Shown here piece after piece: positions 54,379 to 63,537 of a stretch of DNA of 64,000 nt; positions within the stretch are counted from its first letter, which is position 1, and the number at the start of each line of letters is the position of its first letter. The stretch spans positions 806,001 through 870,000 of the forward strand of contig AP018269.1 in NCBI GenBank assembly GCA_003994795.1, in the 5' to 3' direction. The notes below the pieces were generated by a model. It had not been told where the DNA came from and did no database searches. It saw nothing but the letters and a program-made list of their open reading frames with translations. Both the position numbers and the translations under genes were made by a program. The DNA comes from Cylindrospermum sp. NIES-4074. Lineage in GTDB: Bacteria; Cyanobacteriota; Cyanobacteriia; Cyanobacteriales; Nostocaceae.

Positions 54379-54408
54379 TTTAGAAAATAGTTAAATATGG
54401 ATTAAAAA
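54379..54408 (+). promoter_or_regulatory. Candidate Pho box upstream of phoD
   Basis: Three 8-bp units at an 11-bp period: TTTAGAAA (54379-54386), GTTAAATA (54390-54397) and ATTAAAAA (54401-54408). The first unit nearly repeats CTTAGAAA of the PhoX-like Pho box. Weaker match to the consensus than the 5245 site. About 77 bp before the ATG. Confidence 0.45.
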
Positions 54409-54484
54409 GAAAAATTTATGTTATACAAGCTTGTGGTTATTTACACTGTTTTAGATTAGCTAAAGTTCATCTTCTTAAATTATT

Positions 54485-56074
54485 ATGGAACCGAACTTTT
54501 CTCAGGGGATAAACCGTCGCCAGTTTTTGCTCCGCGCAGCTATGACTAGCGGTGGCATAGTGGCAACAAATATCTTATCAAAATCAGGTTTAGCACAAGC
54601 ACCGGCAATTATCACATCCGATAAAATTCGTCCAAGAATACCTTATGGTGTAGCTAGTGGCGATATCAACAGTAATAATGCGGTAATTTGGAGTCGGAGT
54701 AGCCGTCCTGCCCGATTAATTGTTGAATATGCTACTACTGAATCTTTCCGTAATGCACGCCGAGTCACTGGGCCAGTTGCCTCGGTAAATACTGACCTTA
54801 CAGCACGGGTTTATCTTTCTAATTTACCACGGGGTCAAGAGATATTCTACCGTGTGACCTTCCAAGATGTAGGGGATACCAACATCTATAGCGCTCCTGT
54901 TATTGGTCGTTTGCGAACACCTCCCCAGGGTCAGGGTAATATCTTTTTTGCCTGGTCAGGAGATACGGCTGGCCAAGGTTGGGGGATTAATCCAGAGTGG
55001 GGGGGGATGAAAATTTACGAGTCAATCAGGCGACTCAATCCTGATTTTTTCATCCATTCTGGTGATAATATTTACGCCGATAATCCTATTCTATCTGAGG
55101 TGCAGCTAGATGACGGTAGTATTTGGAAAAACATCACCACACCAGAAAAATCAAAGGTTGCAGAAACCCTCAAGGAATTTCGTGGTAATTATACTTATAA
55201 CCTGCTAGATGATAACATCCGCCGTTTCAATGCTCAAGTGCCTCAATTAGTGCAATGGGATGACCATGAAGTTAGAAATAACTGGTATCCTCAACAGATA
55301 TTAGATGATAGCCGCTACAAAGTAAAAAATGTCTCCCTACTAGCAGCAAGGGCCAAGCAAGCATTTTTGGAATATACTCCCATACGCTTTGATCCCAAAG
55401 ACCCACAACGCATTTACCGCTCTTTTGATTACGGCAAAGCGCTAGAAATTTTTATGCTTGATAAACGCAGTTATCGAGGAGCAAACTCTCCTAATAACCA
55501 GACGGTAGCAAGTGCAGAAACAGCATTTCTTGGTAGTCCCCAAGTGCGGTGGTTAAAAAGCAAGTTGCAGAACTCAAAAGCAACTTGGAAGGTAATTGCT
55601 AGTGATATGCCTATTGGACTAGTGGTTACTGATGGTAAAACCAACTTTGAAAACTTTTCCAACGGTGACGGCCCAGCCTTGGGAAGGGAACTGGAACTGG
55701 CAGATTTATTACGGTTTATTAAACAAAACAATATTCGCAATGTTGTCTGGTTGACTGCTGATGTACATTATGCAGCAGCACACTATTATGACCCTGGCAA
55801 AGCTCAATTTACCGACTTTAAACCCTTTTGGGAATTTGTCGCTGGGCCTCTGAACTCTGGAACTTTTGGGCCAAACAAACTTGACAACACTTTTGGCCCA
55901 CAGGTGAAGTTTCAAAGTGTATCGCCGGATATAAAACAAAATCTTCCGCCAAATGCAGGGTTGCAATTTTTTGGGACGGTAAAAATTGATGGTAAAACTG
56001 AAGTGTTGACCGTCGTTTTACATGATTTGGCAGGTAAACCACTTTACAGTGTCGATTTAGAGCCAGAGGTTTAG
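54485..56074 (+). CDS. phoD: PhoD-type alkaline phosphatase/phosphodiesterase, Tat-exported
   Basis: 529 residues. The N-terminus has a Tat signal (INRRQFLLRAAMTSGGIVA). The PhoD N-domain (RIPYGVASGDINSNNAVIWS) is followed by the metal-binding core: FFAWSGDTAG, DFFIHSGDNIYADNP, QWDDHEVRNNW and VWLTADVHYAAAHYY. PhoD enzymes use Ca2+ and Fe3+ to hydrolyse phosphomonoesters and diesters in the periplasm during phosphate limitation. A Pho-box-like triplet is upstream. It is divergent from the sensor kinase operon. Confidence 0.92.
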   Translation: MEPNFSQGINRRQFLLRAAMTSGGIVATNILSKSGLAQAPAIITSDKIRPRIPYGVASGDINSNNAVIWSRSSRPARLIVEYATTESFRNARRVTGPVASVNTDLTARVYLSNLPRGQEIFYRVTFQDVGDTNIYSAPVIGRLRTPPQGQGNIFFAWSGDTAGQGWGINPEWGGMKIYESIRRLNPDFFIHSGDNIYADNPILSEVQLDDGSIWKNITTPEKSKVAETLKEFRGNYTYNLLDDNIRRFNAQVPQLVQWDDHEVRNNWYPQQILDDSRYKVKNVSLLAARAKQAFLEYTPIRFDPKDPQRIYRSFDYGKALEIFMLDKRSYRGANSPNNQTVASAETAFLGSPQVRWLKSKLQNSKATWKVIASDMPIGLVVTDGKTNFENFSNGDGPALGRELELADLLRFIKQNNIRNVVWLTADVHYAAAHYYDPGKAQFTDFKPFWEFVAGPLNSGTFGPNKLDNTFGPQVKFQSVSPDIKQNLPPNAGLQFFGTVKIDGKTEVLTVVLHDLAGKPLYSVDLEPEV

Positions 56075-56142
56075 CTATACATAATTCTCGCAAGTCTCCT
56101 CACTATTGCTAAACTAAAAAAAATCATCCAGCGCGAGGGTAT

Positions 56143-56967
56143 ATGACCTCTACCACCAATCCCACCTCTGGAACCACCCTCCCAGACCATACCCAACTTC
56201 CAGAGTCTGATGGCACTTTCGTGAAAAATTTTCAGGAACATCCCCAAAGCATTTTACTGACAGACTCCATCACGCCTGTATTGCAAAAACTTCATCCAGA
56301 CGGGCAATATTGCATAGGTCAAGATAGCGGTATATACTGGCGCCTTACTGACCCCCCAGAACGTGGTGCAGAAGCTCCTGACTGGTTTTATGTCCCGAAT
56401 GTACCGCCTACTTTGAATGGGCAAGTGCGACGCTCTTATGTGCTTTGGCAAGAGTACATTTCCCCATTGATTGTCTTAGAATTTGTCTCTGGAAATGGCA
56501 GTGAAGAAAGAGACAAAACTCCTTGGAAGGGGAAGTTTTGGATTTATGAACAGGTGATTCATCCTGCGTTTTATGGGATTTATGAAGTGAATAAAAGCAG
56601 TGTGGAAGTTTATCATGTAATTGATGGACAATATCAATTATTAGCCGCAAATGAACGGGGACATTATCCCATTGTCCCTTTGGGAGTGGAGTTAGGCATT
56701 TGGCAAGGTGAGTATCAGAATGTAGTATTACCTTGGTTGCGCTGGTGGGATTTGCAGGGGAATTTGTTGTTAACTGGTGAGGAACGAGCAGAACAGGAAC
56801 GCCAAAGGGCGGAACAGGAACGCCAAAGGGCAGAACAGGAACGCCAAAGGGCAGAACAGGAACGCCAAAGGGCAGAACAGGAACGCCAAAGGGCAGAACA
56901 GGAACGCCAAAAAAACGATCGCCTAATTGCCCAATTGCGATCGCTCGGTATTGAACCAGAAGCCTAA
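56143..56967 (+). CDS. Uma2 family (DUF820) protein, paralogue 3, with expanded coiled coil
   Basis: 274 residues, very similar to the Uma2 products at 27220 and 31317 (LPDHTQLPESDGTFVKNFQE, APDWFYVPNVPPTLNGQ, PLIVLEFVSGNGSEERDKTP). The C-terminal coiled coil has six AEQERQ(R/K) heptads from a 21-bp tandem repeat, against about two heptads in paralogue 1 and none in paralogue 2. It shares the 5' flank GCGAGGGTATATGACC. Nuclease activity is a family-level inference. Confidence 0.86.
   Translation: MTSTTNPTSGTTLPDHTQLPESDGTFVKNFQEHPQSILLTDSITPVLQKLHPDGQYCIGQDSGIYWRLTDPPERGAEAPDWFYVPNVPPTLNGQVRRSYVLWQEYISPLIVLEFVSGNGSEERDKTPWKGKFWIYEQVIHPAFYGIYEVNKSSVEVYHVIDGQYQLLAANERGHYPIVPLGVELGIWQGEYQNVVLPWLRWWDLQGNLLLTGEERAEQERQRAEQERQRAEQERQRAEQERQRAEQERQRAEQERQKNDRLIAQLRSLGIEPEA
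56788..56913 (+). repeat. 21-bp tandem repeat (six copies) in the Uma2 gene
   Basis: Unit GCAGAACAGGAACGCCAAAG plus G, six copies with almost no divergence, encoding AEQERQR heptads. Near identity between copies points to recent expansion. Confidence 0.9.
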
Positions 56968-57045
56968 TATTTATTTTCCTGTTTTATACCTTAACTCTTG
57001 TGACACAGAGAGTCTGGAGCATTCTCTGTGCCTGTGTATTTCGTG

Positions 57046-58578
57046 CTATCTTGGTCTTCCCAATGTGGTGATATAAAGAACAGCCTCATCAGCAGGAATT
57101 CCCAAAACCTCATTTACTTGGTCATCGAAGAAACCACCGATACCGCTGACGCCCAAATTTAGATGAATTGCGGCTAAATTTAGCCTTTGTCCCAAATGTC
57201 CCGCATCCATATGTAAATAACGGTAAACGCGATCGCCATATTGGGCAATGGCTGATTTTAAATCAGCGGTATGAAATAGCACTGCTGCCGCATCCCGCCC
57301 TAATTCCTGCCCCAAGCACAGAAAGTGTAATTCTCGGCGGAAGTTCTTAAACCGAATTTGTCGCAATTCTTGCGCCTTGGGTGCGTAATAGTAACAACCG
57401 GAATCTAGCCCATTTACTCCAGAGACGGCAATAAAGGTTTCGATTAAATTCAAATCAAAGTAGTCTGGAGAACTATCTAAATTTTGGTCTATGTAATTTC
57501 GCGGTTGATAAGTGAAATCAAGTAAAGCTTTGAGTTCATCAAAGGTTAAATCTTCACCACTATAGGCACGGGTAGAGCGTCGCTTGTGCATGGTGATTTC
57601 CAATTCTGACAAATTTTCTCCCCAATCAATTGGTGTGGTGGTGGTGGGAATTTTCAGACAGAAAGGAAAGTTATATTTATCTTCTAAGGATTTTTCTTGC
57701 TTGACCGCTGGTAAATTCAGCTTACCAGTAGTACCAGGTTGGATTTGGGTGTGTTGATGGAAATATTTTAGTAGTTCCCCATCAGGTATTTGTGGATAAC
57801 TGGTTTCTGTGGCAGAAGGTAAAGCAGTTCTGCCTATAGGCAAATTTTGTTTGATATCTAACAAGTCTGCCAAAGCTAAGACAGCAGTCACTCCTTCCTG
57901 TTGCGGATCGATATAAAGAAGGTCATTTACTGCTTCATCAACAAAGCCACCGATTAAATGGGGACGATAATCTGCGATCGCACTAGCTAACTCAATATTA
58001 CCCAACAAATGCCCCGTATCCAGAAAAATCCGGCGATATGCCCGATCTTCATAGCGCCATGCTGAACGATAGAAAACCGCAGTCGTAACAATAGCCAGTT
58101 GGGTACTTTCTAGGGCGGGATGCCAGAAACAAGCCGCTTGCAAAGCTTGCCAAACATCACTTTCCCAATAATGTATCAGAGAATGAGTCCGACACTGGTA
58201 ATTATAAAGTCCAGCTGGCAATAAAGGCGTACCACGGGAAACCACATACACTTCAGCCGGGTATAAACCCCCCGCACTAGGGGCAGACCGTAAATATACT
58301 GCACTGCCCATAGAAGGCATTCTCGCCGTTAGTCCATAGCTGCGAAGCAGTATTTGCGAAAGTCTCTGCCACCATTGAGCATCTGAACTCTTAGCAGGTG
58401 CTTCTAGTTTTTCTTGGATATAGGGTTTGAGATCAAAATCCGAGCCAATTTTATAATCTTTGAACGGTACAGGCTGTTTAGCCCAATCTAGCCTTTGACC
58501 TTTGCCAGCAAGGGTTTCAGGGTCGTATTTAGTCCGTTCGTGGTAATGTTGGGCAATAGATTGATGTAATTCTGGCAT
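57046..58578 (-). CDS. SagB/ThcOx-type dehydrogenase with two nitroreductase-like domains
   Basis: 510 residues with two nitroreductase-fold halves (about 70-240 and 310-510). Each has a conserved ...RYxHLDAGHLxQ-type region: RRIFLDTGHLLGNIELA in the first and YRYLHMDAGHLGQRLNLAA in the second, plus RRSTRAYSGEDLTFDELKALL. SagB-family enzymes use FMN, often to oxidise azolines in ribosomal peptide products. No precursor peptide or cyclodehydratase lies nearby, so the substrate is unknown. It has its own promoter and is divergent from the hydrolase at 58763. Confidence 0.85.
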   Translation of the reverse strand: MPELHQSIAQHYHERTKYDPETLAGKGQRLDWAKQPVPFKDYKIGSDFDLKPYIQEKLEAPAKSSDAQWWQRLSQILLRSYGLTARMPSMGSAVYLRSAPSAGGLYPAEVYVVSRGTPLLPAGLYNYQCRTHSLIHYWESDVWQALQAACFWHPALESTQLAIVTTAVFYRSAWRYEDRAYRRIFLDTGHLLGNIELASAIADYRPHLIGGFVDEAVNDLLYIDPQQEGVTAVLALADLLDIKQNLPIGRTALPSATETSYPQIPDGELLKYFHQHTQIQPGTTGKLNLPAVKQEKSLEDKYNFPFCLKIPTTTTPIDWGENLSELEITMHKRRSTRAYSGEDLTFDELKALLDFTYQPRNYIDQNLDSSPDYFDLNLIETFIAVSGVNGLDSGCYYYAPKAQELRQIRFKNFRRELHFLCLGQELGRDAAAVLFHTADLKSAIAQYGDRVYRYLHMDAGHLGQRLNLAAIHLNLGVSGIGGFFDDQVNEVLGIPADEAVLYITTLGRPR

Positions 58579-58762
58579 AGTAATTTCAATACTCTAGGGA
58601 ATCCTTTTTTGATCTTGGCATTCATCAGCCGCATTGTTTCGTCTAAATTAGTACAATCCGCAAATGTGATCATTAAGAATGAGCCAGCATTCTTAGAGGT
58701 GAAAGCGTTTTTTCGCAGTACGATATTAAGCGCGAAGCTATATCTCTTCAGATGGATGTGCA

Positions 58763-59602
58763 ATGATGCCTGTACGTCAAACCCTATCAAAAACCGATAT
58801 CCAACTTTCTTACCTAGAGTGGCACCAAGGGCAAGAACCTTTGCTGTTATTACATGGTTTAGGCGATCATGCTTTGGTGTGGTCTAGCTTAGGAGATTAC
58901 CTGAAGGACGACTACCACATAGTCGCACCAGATATGCGCGGACATGGTGACAGCGGTAAGCCACAAGAGGATTATAGTTTTGAAAGTGCGATCGCTGATT
59001 TAGAAGCACTCATGGATAAACTAGGATGGTCTGCGGCTCATATTGTCAGTCACTCTTGGACAGGCAAATTAGCCGCCATCTGGGCCCGGCAAAACCCAGC
59101 CCGCTTGCGGAGTATAGTTTTAGTTGATCCCATTTTCATTTGGAAAATTCCCAGCCTCTTCAAAGTAACTTTTCCCCTGTTGTATCGCGTCTTGCCTTTT
59201 CTCAAAAGCATGGGGCCCTTTGCCAGTTATGAGGACGCCGAAAAGCAAATACGACAATTAGCCCAATTTCAAGCATGGACTCCCTTACAACAGCAAGTCT
59301 TCCAAGCCGGAATAGAACAAAAACCCGATGGTAGTTGGGGTAGCAAATTTACAATTGCCGCCCGTGATGGGATTTTTGAAGCAGTAATGCAGATACCTGG
59401 TTTTGTCACCCCCCTTGATATTCCTGCCCTCTTTGTACAGCCACAAAAAGGCGTAAACCGCCAAAATTGGCAAATGCAACCCTACAAAACCTATCTGCAA
59501 AACCTCCGCATTTCCCAAGTTACCGGCAATCATTGGCCTTTTTTAACCCACCCTGATGAATTTAACCAAACTGTAGCCGCTTTCTTAGCAGCACAAAAAT
59601 GA
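58763..59602 (+). CDS. Alpha/beta hydrolase with atypical nucleophile elbow
   Basis: 279 residues with LLLLHGLGDHALVW (oxyanion region), APDMRGHGDSGKP and a C-terminal VTGNHWPFLTHPDEF that supplies the catalytic His. The nucleophile elbow reads VSHSWTGK rather than GHSxGG, so the Ser is present but the flanking small residues differ. The function could be an esterase or a C-C hydrolase; no substrate is suggested by its neighbours. The first ATG of an ATGATG pair is used as start. Confidence 0.8.
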   Translation: MMPVRQTLSKTDIQLSYLEWHQGQEPLLLLHGLGDHALVWSSLGDYLKDDYHIVAPDMRGHGDSGKPQEDYSFESAIADLEALMDKLGWSAAHIVSHSWTGKLAAIWARQNPARLRSIVLVDPIFIWKIPSLFKVTFPLLYRVLPFLKSMGPFASYEDAEKQIRQLAQFQAWTPLQQQVFQAGIEQKPDGSWGSKFTIAARDGIFEAVMQIPGFVTPLDIPALFVQPQKGVNRQNWQMQPYKTYLQNLRISQVTGNHWPFLTHPDEFNQTVAAFLAAQK

Positions 59603-59617
59603 GACACTCTCACAGGT

Positions 59618-59670
59618 AAATTGGTAATGGGTAATGGGTAATGGTTTTATTCCCATTACCTATTACCCAG
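59618..59670. repeat. GGTAATGGGTAATGG heptamer repeats in inverted arrangement
   Basis: Copies of GGGTAAT (59620-59646) face copies of ATTACCT/ATTACCC (59652-59668), giving a hairpin behind the hydrolase gene. Same heptamer class as 17990-18034. Confidence 0.65.
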
Positions 59671-59696
59671 GTTATTTGATTCTTTCAAAGCCTACA

Positions 59697-59848
59697 ATGT
59701 TTGTTATGTATTTAGTCCGCGGAGGCGGACTTCGTTCATATAGCCGCGACTTCCAGTCGTTCGGGCTAGGAAAATGTTTGTTATGTATTTAGTCTGCGGA
59801 GGCGGACTTCGTTCATGTAGCCGCGACTTCCAGTCGTTCGGGCTTCTT
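59697..59848. repeat. 77-bp tandem duplication with GC-rich hairpins
   Basis: The unit starting ATGTTTGTTATGTATTTAGT at 59697 recurs at 59774 with few changes. Each copy contains GTCCGCGGAGGCGGAC-type and GCCGCGACTTCCAGTCG segments. A related fragment, GTAGCCGCGAATTACATTCG, occurs at 10438. The duplicate ends about 34 bp before the kinase ATG. Confidence 0.75.
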
Positions 59849-59881
59849 CTGATAGTATAAATATTCAATCGACACCATATT

Positions 59882-61585
59882 ATGAGCCTTTGTATTAATC
59901 CAGTTTGCCCTCAACCAAACCACCCCGATAATGACGAAAATCGATTTTGTCAAAGTTGTGGTTCCCAACTAGAATTACTAGGACGTTATCGAGTGATGCG
60001 TCTTTTGAGTGACAAAACTGGCTTTAGCAAAGTCTATGACGCATACGCACAAGACACACCAAAAATCATCAAAGTCCTTAAAGAAGAATTAGCCAACGAT
60101 GCCAAAGCAGTACAACTATTTCAGCAAGAAGTAACTGTGTTGGGACAGTTGCATCATCCCGGTATACCCAATGTTGATAATTACTTCCAGTATCAAACCA
60201 GAAATGGTTTATTGCTGCATTGTTTGGCAATGGAAAAAATTGATGGCCCCAACTTAGAACAATGGTTAAAGCAGCAGCAAAACCGCCCCATCTCTCAAGC
60301 CCAAGCTATAGCCTGGTTAAAACAGTTGGCAGAAATTTTAGTGGTGGTACATAACCAACAATATCTGCATCGAGACATTAAACCATCTAACATCATGATT
60401 CGCCCCGATGGGCAGTTAGTCTTAATTGACTTTGGTACAGCTAAGGAAGTCACAAGAACCTATCTTGCCAACGGTGGTGGAATGACAGCAATTGTCTCAT
60501 CTGGTTACAGTGCCAGAGAACAAATGAATGGGCAAACTGTAGTGCAATCAGATTTTTTTGCATTAGGACGCACTTTTGTATTTCTACTCACAGGATGTAA
60601 TCCTTTAGATATATACGATATCCAATTTAATGTTTTACACTGGCGAAATCATTGCACTAATATCTCACCTTTACTACTAAACTTAATCGATTGGTTAATG
60701 GCTTTAGAAGTCGAAAAGCGTCCCACAAGTGCCCAGGAAATTTTACAACGCCTAGCAGAGATTGAATGCCAATTAACAGGAACAACTGCTGTAACCATTA
60801 ATTTGGTGGGTATTCCGCAAACTGAGCAATTTCCCCAACCAATTACTAACAAAACCTTATTACCCCCAGAAAAGCAGTCTGAAAAAGCGCCTTTGCTGGC
60901 ATTATTCGCCGCCTTGCTAGTATCTCTTTGCATACTTGGATTAGTAGGATTAGCAATGCGATCGCCTAAATTTGCTGTATCTACTAATTACGGGCAAGCA
61001 CCAGAGAGAAAAGGTAAAGTTGATTATTTTCCCTATGAAGAAGGTAAGGACAGTCAAGGAAGAGTTGCTGAATTTAATATAGCAGTTTTATCAGTTGAAT
61101 ATAAATGGCTTTTAGGCAGCAGCTTTCAAATAAAATATAATGATCAAACTATAAATCTTGACCTTTTAAAATCTAATTTAGAACAAGAAGGTATACAGAA
61201 GCTGATGGAAAATCCCAGTGAGATTATCTCTGTAGGCACAGCTTCTTGTGAGGGTAATGTTGCAGCTGAACAAAGACGTGCTTTGGAACGTTCCCAACAA
61301 ATACAACTTCTAGCGAAAAAGTTATTTAGTAATACATCTAGCGTCAAAGGTTATAGATTATTAAATCTCGGACAATTTCAGCGGGGAGATTGTCAACCCA
61401 ATCAAGATTCAACAGCTTATCAGCGCAGTATTATAATTATTGGTGTCAAGAAACAATCTGAAGGCGTAATTCTCGATGAAGCCTTACGGGATAGATTAGA
61501 GAAAAAGCCGTTTGCTGATTTTAAATTAGAGGATTATTCTTTGGGTTCCCCGGAGAACTTTAAGACTGTACCGAACAATTTGTAG
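59882..61585 (+). CDS. Ser/Thr protein kinase with N-terminal zinc ribbon and extracytoplasmic domain
   Basis: 567 residues. A zinc-ribbon (CINPVCPQPN...RFCQSCGSQL, residues 4-31) precedes a complete kinase domain with active-site residues in place: IIKVLK, HRDIKPSNIM and DFGTAKE. A trans-membrane segment (ALFAALLVSLCILGLVGLAM) follows at about 341-360. A C-terminal domain of about 190 residues then has VGTASCEG...AEQRRALERSQQI, reminiscent of OmpA-like domains. This looks like a membrane sensor kinase. Target unknown. Unlike the kinase at 28705, it appears catalytically sound. Confidence 0.88.
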   Translation: MSLCINPVCPQPNHPDNDENRFCQSCGSQLELLGRYRVMRLLSDKTGFSKVYDAYAQDTPKIIKVLKEELANDAKAVQLFQQEVTVLGQLHHPGIPNVDNYFQYQTRNGLLLHCLAMEKIDGPNLEQWLKQQQNRPISQAQAIAWLKQLAEILVVVHNQQYLHRDIKPSNIMIRPDGQLVLIDFGTAKEVTRTYLANGGGMTAIVSSGYSAREQMNGQTVVQSDFFALGRTFVFLLTGCNPLDIYDIQFNVLHWRNHCTNISPLLLNLIDWLMALEVEKRPTSAQEILQRLAEIECQLTGTTAVTINLVGIPQTEQFPQPITNKTLLPPEKQSEKAPLLALFAALLVSLCILGLVGLAMRSPKFAVSTNYGQAPERKGKVDYFPYEEGKDSQGRVAEFNIAVLSVEYKWLLGSSFQIKYNDQTINLDLLKSNLEQEGIQKLMENPSEIISVGTASCEGNVAAEQRRALERSQQIQLLAKKLFSNTSSVKGYRLLNLGQFQRGDCQPNQDSTAYQRSIIIIGVKKQSEGVILDEALRDRLEKKPFADFKLEDYSLGSPENFKTVPNNL

Positions 61586-61690
61586 TATTTCTGCCTCCCT
61601 CTTTCTCTGGGGTTCGATATATAAAGCATCTACCCTCCTATGGCTAAAACAGCAGACATTAGCACCAAAAAATTAATCAGCCTTGCTCGT

Positions 61691-61945
61691 TTAGGTTTTT
61701 TGATTCTGAGATTTAAACCTACCAGCAATAAACTCTCGCTTATGTAGGTGCTTTGTCTGACGATTGGTAACTCGTTCGCGCCACATACGGAAACTGGATG
61801 GCTTCATTTCCCGCTTCATTAAAGCAATTACTTGTTTCTCAAGCAGTCCAAACTGAGTCTCGATGGCATCAAAAGGTGTTCTATCTTCCCATGCCATTTC
61901 AATGATGCGATCAATGGTTTCAGAATCAAGGTTAGGTAGCTTCAT
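61691..61945 (-). CDS. TIGR03643/DUF2805 family small protein
   Basis: 84 residues. The sequence LDSETIDRIIEMAWEDRTPF, FGLLEKQVIALMKREMKPSS and FRMWRERVTNRQTKH matches the small basic DUF2805 family found in cyanobacteria and other bacteria. It looks like a helix-turn-helix-type nucleic-acid-binding protein, but no function is established. It is in the same direction as the DOPA-dioxygenase-like gene upstream, 51 bp away. Confidence 0.8.
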   Translation of the reverse strand: MKLPNLDSETIDRIIEMAWEDRTPFDAIETQFGLLEKQVIALMKREMKPSSFRMWRERVTNRQTKHLHKREFIAGRFKSQNQKT

Positions 61946-61996
61946 TGCTTTATTTGTAGGTATGATATTTTTGAACCTTAAAATAGTAAATTTAAG

Positions 61997-62341
61997 CTAG
62001 CGTCGCAGGCTCTCAATATTCAGCGCTAGCTTATCTCCTAACCACAAGGAATGATCTGTGTGGTCTGCTACATCATCGCCTGTTTCCGGATGGACGAGAA
62101 TATCCAATCCTTCGCGATTGAGCATTAACCAGGGGACGACTTTATCAAACTGATTCGGTAAGAAAGCAACTTGATACATGGCTTTTGGGTGAGGGCCGAT
62201 GGGTAAATCATGCCAATTCCCAAGCTTTACCTCAAAGCTAGCGCTCAATCCTTCACGTACGCGCCCGGCTGCATCACGATTTGTGGGATCAAAGTAGATA
62301 TGAGCATGAAAACCAGTAATCTTAGTGATATCTTCTTTCAT
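61997..62341 (-). CDS. DOPA 4,5-dioxygenase family protein
   Basis: 114 residues. The family pattern is ITGFHAHIYFDP near the start, LPIGPHPKAMYQVAF in the middle and VHPETGDD...DHTDHSLWLG near the end; the His residues should bind a metal. Characterised relatives cleave catechol rings, including plant/fungal DOPA, but bacterial members are mostly untested. The ATG at 62341 is used. An in-frame GTG at 62353 follows GGGAG and is a good alternative start. Confidence 0.82.
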   Translation of the reverse strand: MKEDITKITGFHAHIYFDPTNRDAAGRVREGLSASFEVKLGNWHDLPIGPHPKAMYQVAFLPNQFDKVVPWLMLNREGLDILVHPETGDDVADHTDHSLWLGDKLALNIESLRR

Positions 62342-62413
62342 TATTTTTAGACTCACGTTTTGCTCCCTGCAAGAATACAAGTCCAGTGCTAATTCGCGCC
62401 ATTCTCATTATAA

Positions 62414-62458
62414 AAAATAAAACCACCTCTCCCCGAAAGCGAGGTGAGGCGGTTTTGC
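62414..62458 (-). terminator. Terminator of mnmA
   Basis: Read on the minus strand, AAAACCGCCTCACCTCGC pairs imperfectly with GGGGAGAGGTGGTTTT around a short loop and is followed by TTTTATTTTTTA. It lies directly after mnmA and before the next minus-strand gene. Confidence 0.8.
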
Positions 62459-62481
62459 GCTTGCTAAAACCAGGGTATGAT

Positions 62482-63537
62482 TCAACTAAACTGCTCAATA
62501 ATCCCGCCACCTAACACTTTATCCCCGTCATACCATACCGCAGCTTGTCCGGGGGTGATGCTGAATTGCGGTTCGTCAAACACTAAACGGATGCGGGAGT
62601 CTTCTAGAGGAATTACTGTTACAGGTACGGGGGTGGAACGATAGCGGATTTGCACTTCGGCGCGAATTGGGGTTGTTGGTTCGGCGATGGAAACCCAATT
62701 TACCCGATTTACAGTGCATTCCGACTCAGTTCCTTTTGTGCGATCGCCAACCACTACTTTATTATTGACTGCATCTAACTCAATCACATACAGCGGTTCA
62801 GCGGCAGCTATGCCTAAGCCTTTACGCTGTCCAATTGTGTAATGATGCACTCCATCATGTTGCCCTAAAACCTTGCCTGTGGTATCCACAATATCGCCTG
62901 GTTTGGGTGCTAGATATTTATCCAGAAATGCCCGCATGGAACCGTTACTTTCAACTAAGCACAAGTCTTGACTTTCTGGTTTATCGGCGGTTTTCAGACC
63001 GTATTCGCTAGCGATGCGGCGAGTATCGGATTTTTCTAGTGTTCCCAGGGGAAAGATTGTGGCTGCGAGTAATTCTTGAGACAAGTCATACAAAAAGTAA
63101 GACTGGTCTTTGTTGCGGTCAACAGCCCTGAATAATTGGTAACGCCCAGTAATTTCATCGTAGTTGATTTGGGCATAATGACCTGTGGCAATGCGATCGC
63201 ATCCCAATTCTTCATGGGCATACTTGACCATCGGCCCAAACTTCACCGTTTTATTGCACTGAGAACAAGGCAACGGCGTGATTCCCACACTGTAGCCAGT
63301 CACCAAAAAATCCACAATCTCCGTCTGAAAGACATCCCGAATATCTACAATTTGATGGGGAACGCCCAGTTGTTCACAAATTTGGGCCGCGTCGATCATT
63401 CCTTCAGAGCAACATTGACCCTTGCCTTTCATGAGCCAAAGGGTCAAACCAATCACTTCATAGCCCTGATGGTGCAGGATAGCAGCGGCGGTGGAACTGT
63501 CAACACCACCAGAAAGACCAACGACGACTTTTTTCAT
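62482..63537 (-). CDS. mnmA: tRNA-specific 2-thiouridylase MnmA
   Basis: 351 residues. It has the PP-loop SGGVDSS (residues 9-15), [14 protein letters not shown], the first catalytic Cys in [12 protein letters not shown] and the second in [17 protein letters not shown] is also typical. It thiolates U34 of tRNA-Lys, -Glu and -Gln. The CSQC and DLC cysteines give the usual catalytic pair. It is a single gene, ended by a strong hairpin. MnmE, which acts on the same base, is encoded at 10477. Confidence 0.97.
   Translation of the reverse strand: MKKVVVGLSGGVDSSTAAAILHHQGYEVIGLTLWLMKGKGQCCSEGMIDAAQICEQLGVPHQIVDIRDVFQTEIVDFLVTGYSVGITPLPCSQCNKTVKFGPMVKYAHEELGCDRIATGHYAQINYDEITGRYQLFRAVDRNKDQSYFLYDLSQELLAATIFPLGTLEKSDTRRIASEYGLKTADKPESQDLCLVESNGSMRAFLDKYLAPKPGDIVDTTGKVLGQHDGVHHYTIGQRKGLGIAAAEPLYVIELDAVNNKVVVGDRTKGTESECTVNRVNWVSIAEPTTPIRAEVQIRYRSTPVPVTVIPLEDSRIRLVFDEPQFSITPGQAAVWYDGDKVLGGGIIEQFS

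Noticed and set aside
58488-58790. 100-codon minus-strand frame upstream of the SagB-type gene
   Set aside because: Overlaps the SagB start in another frame and the hydrolase start on the other strand; composition is not protein-like.
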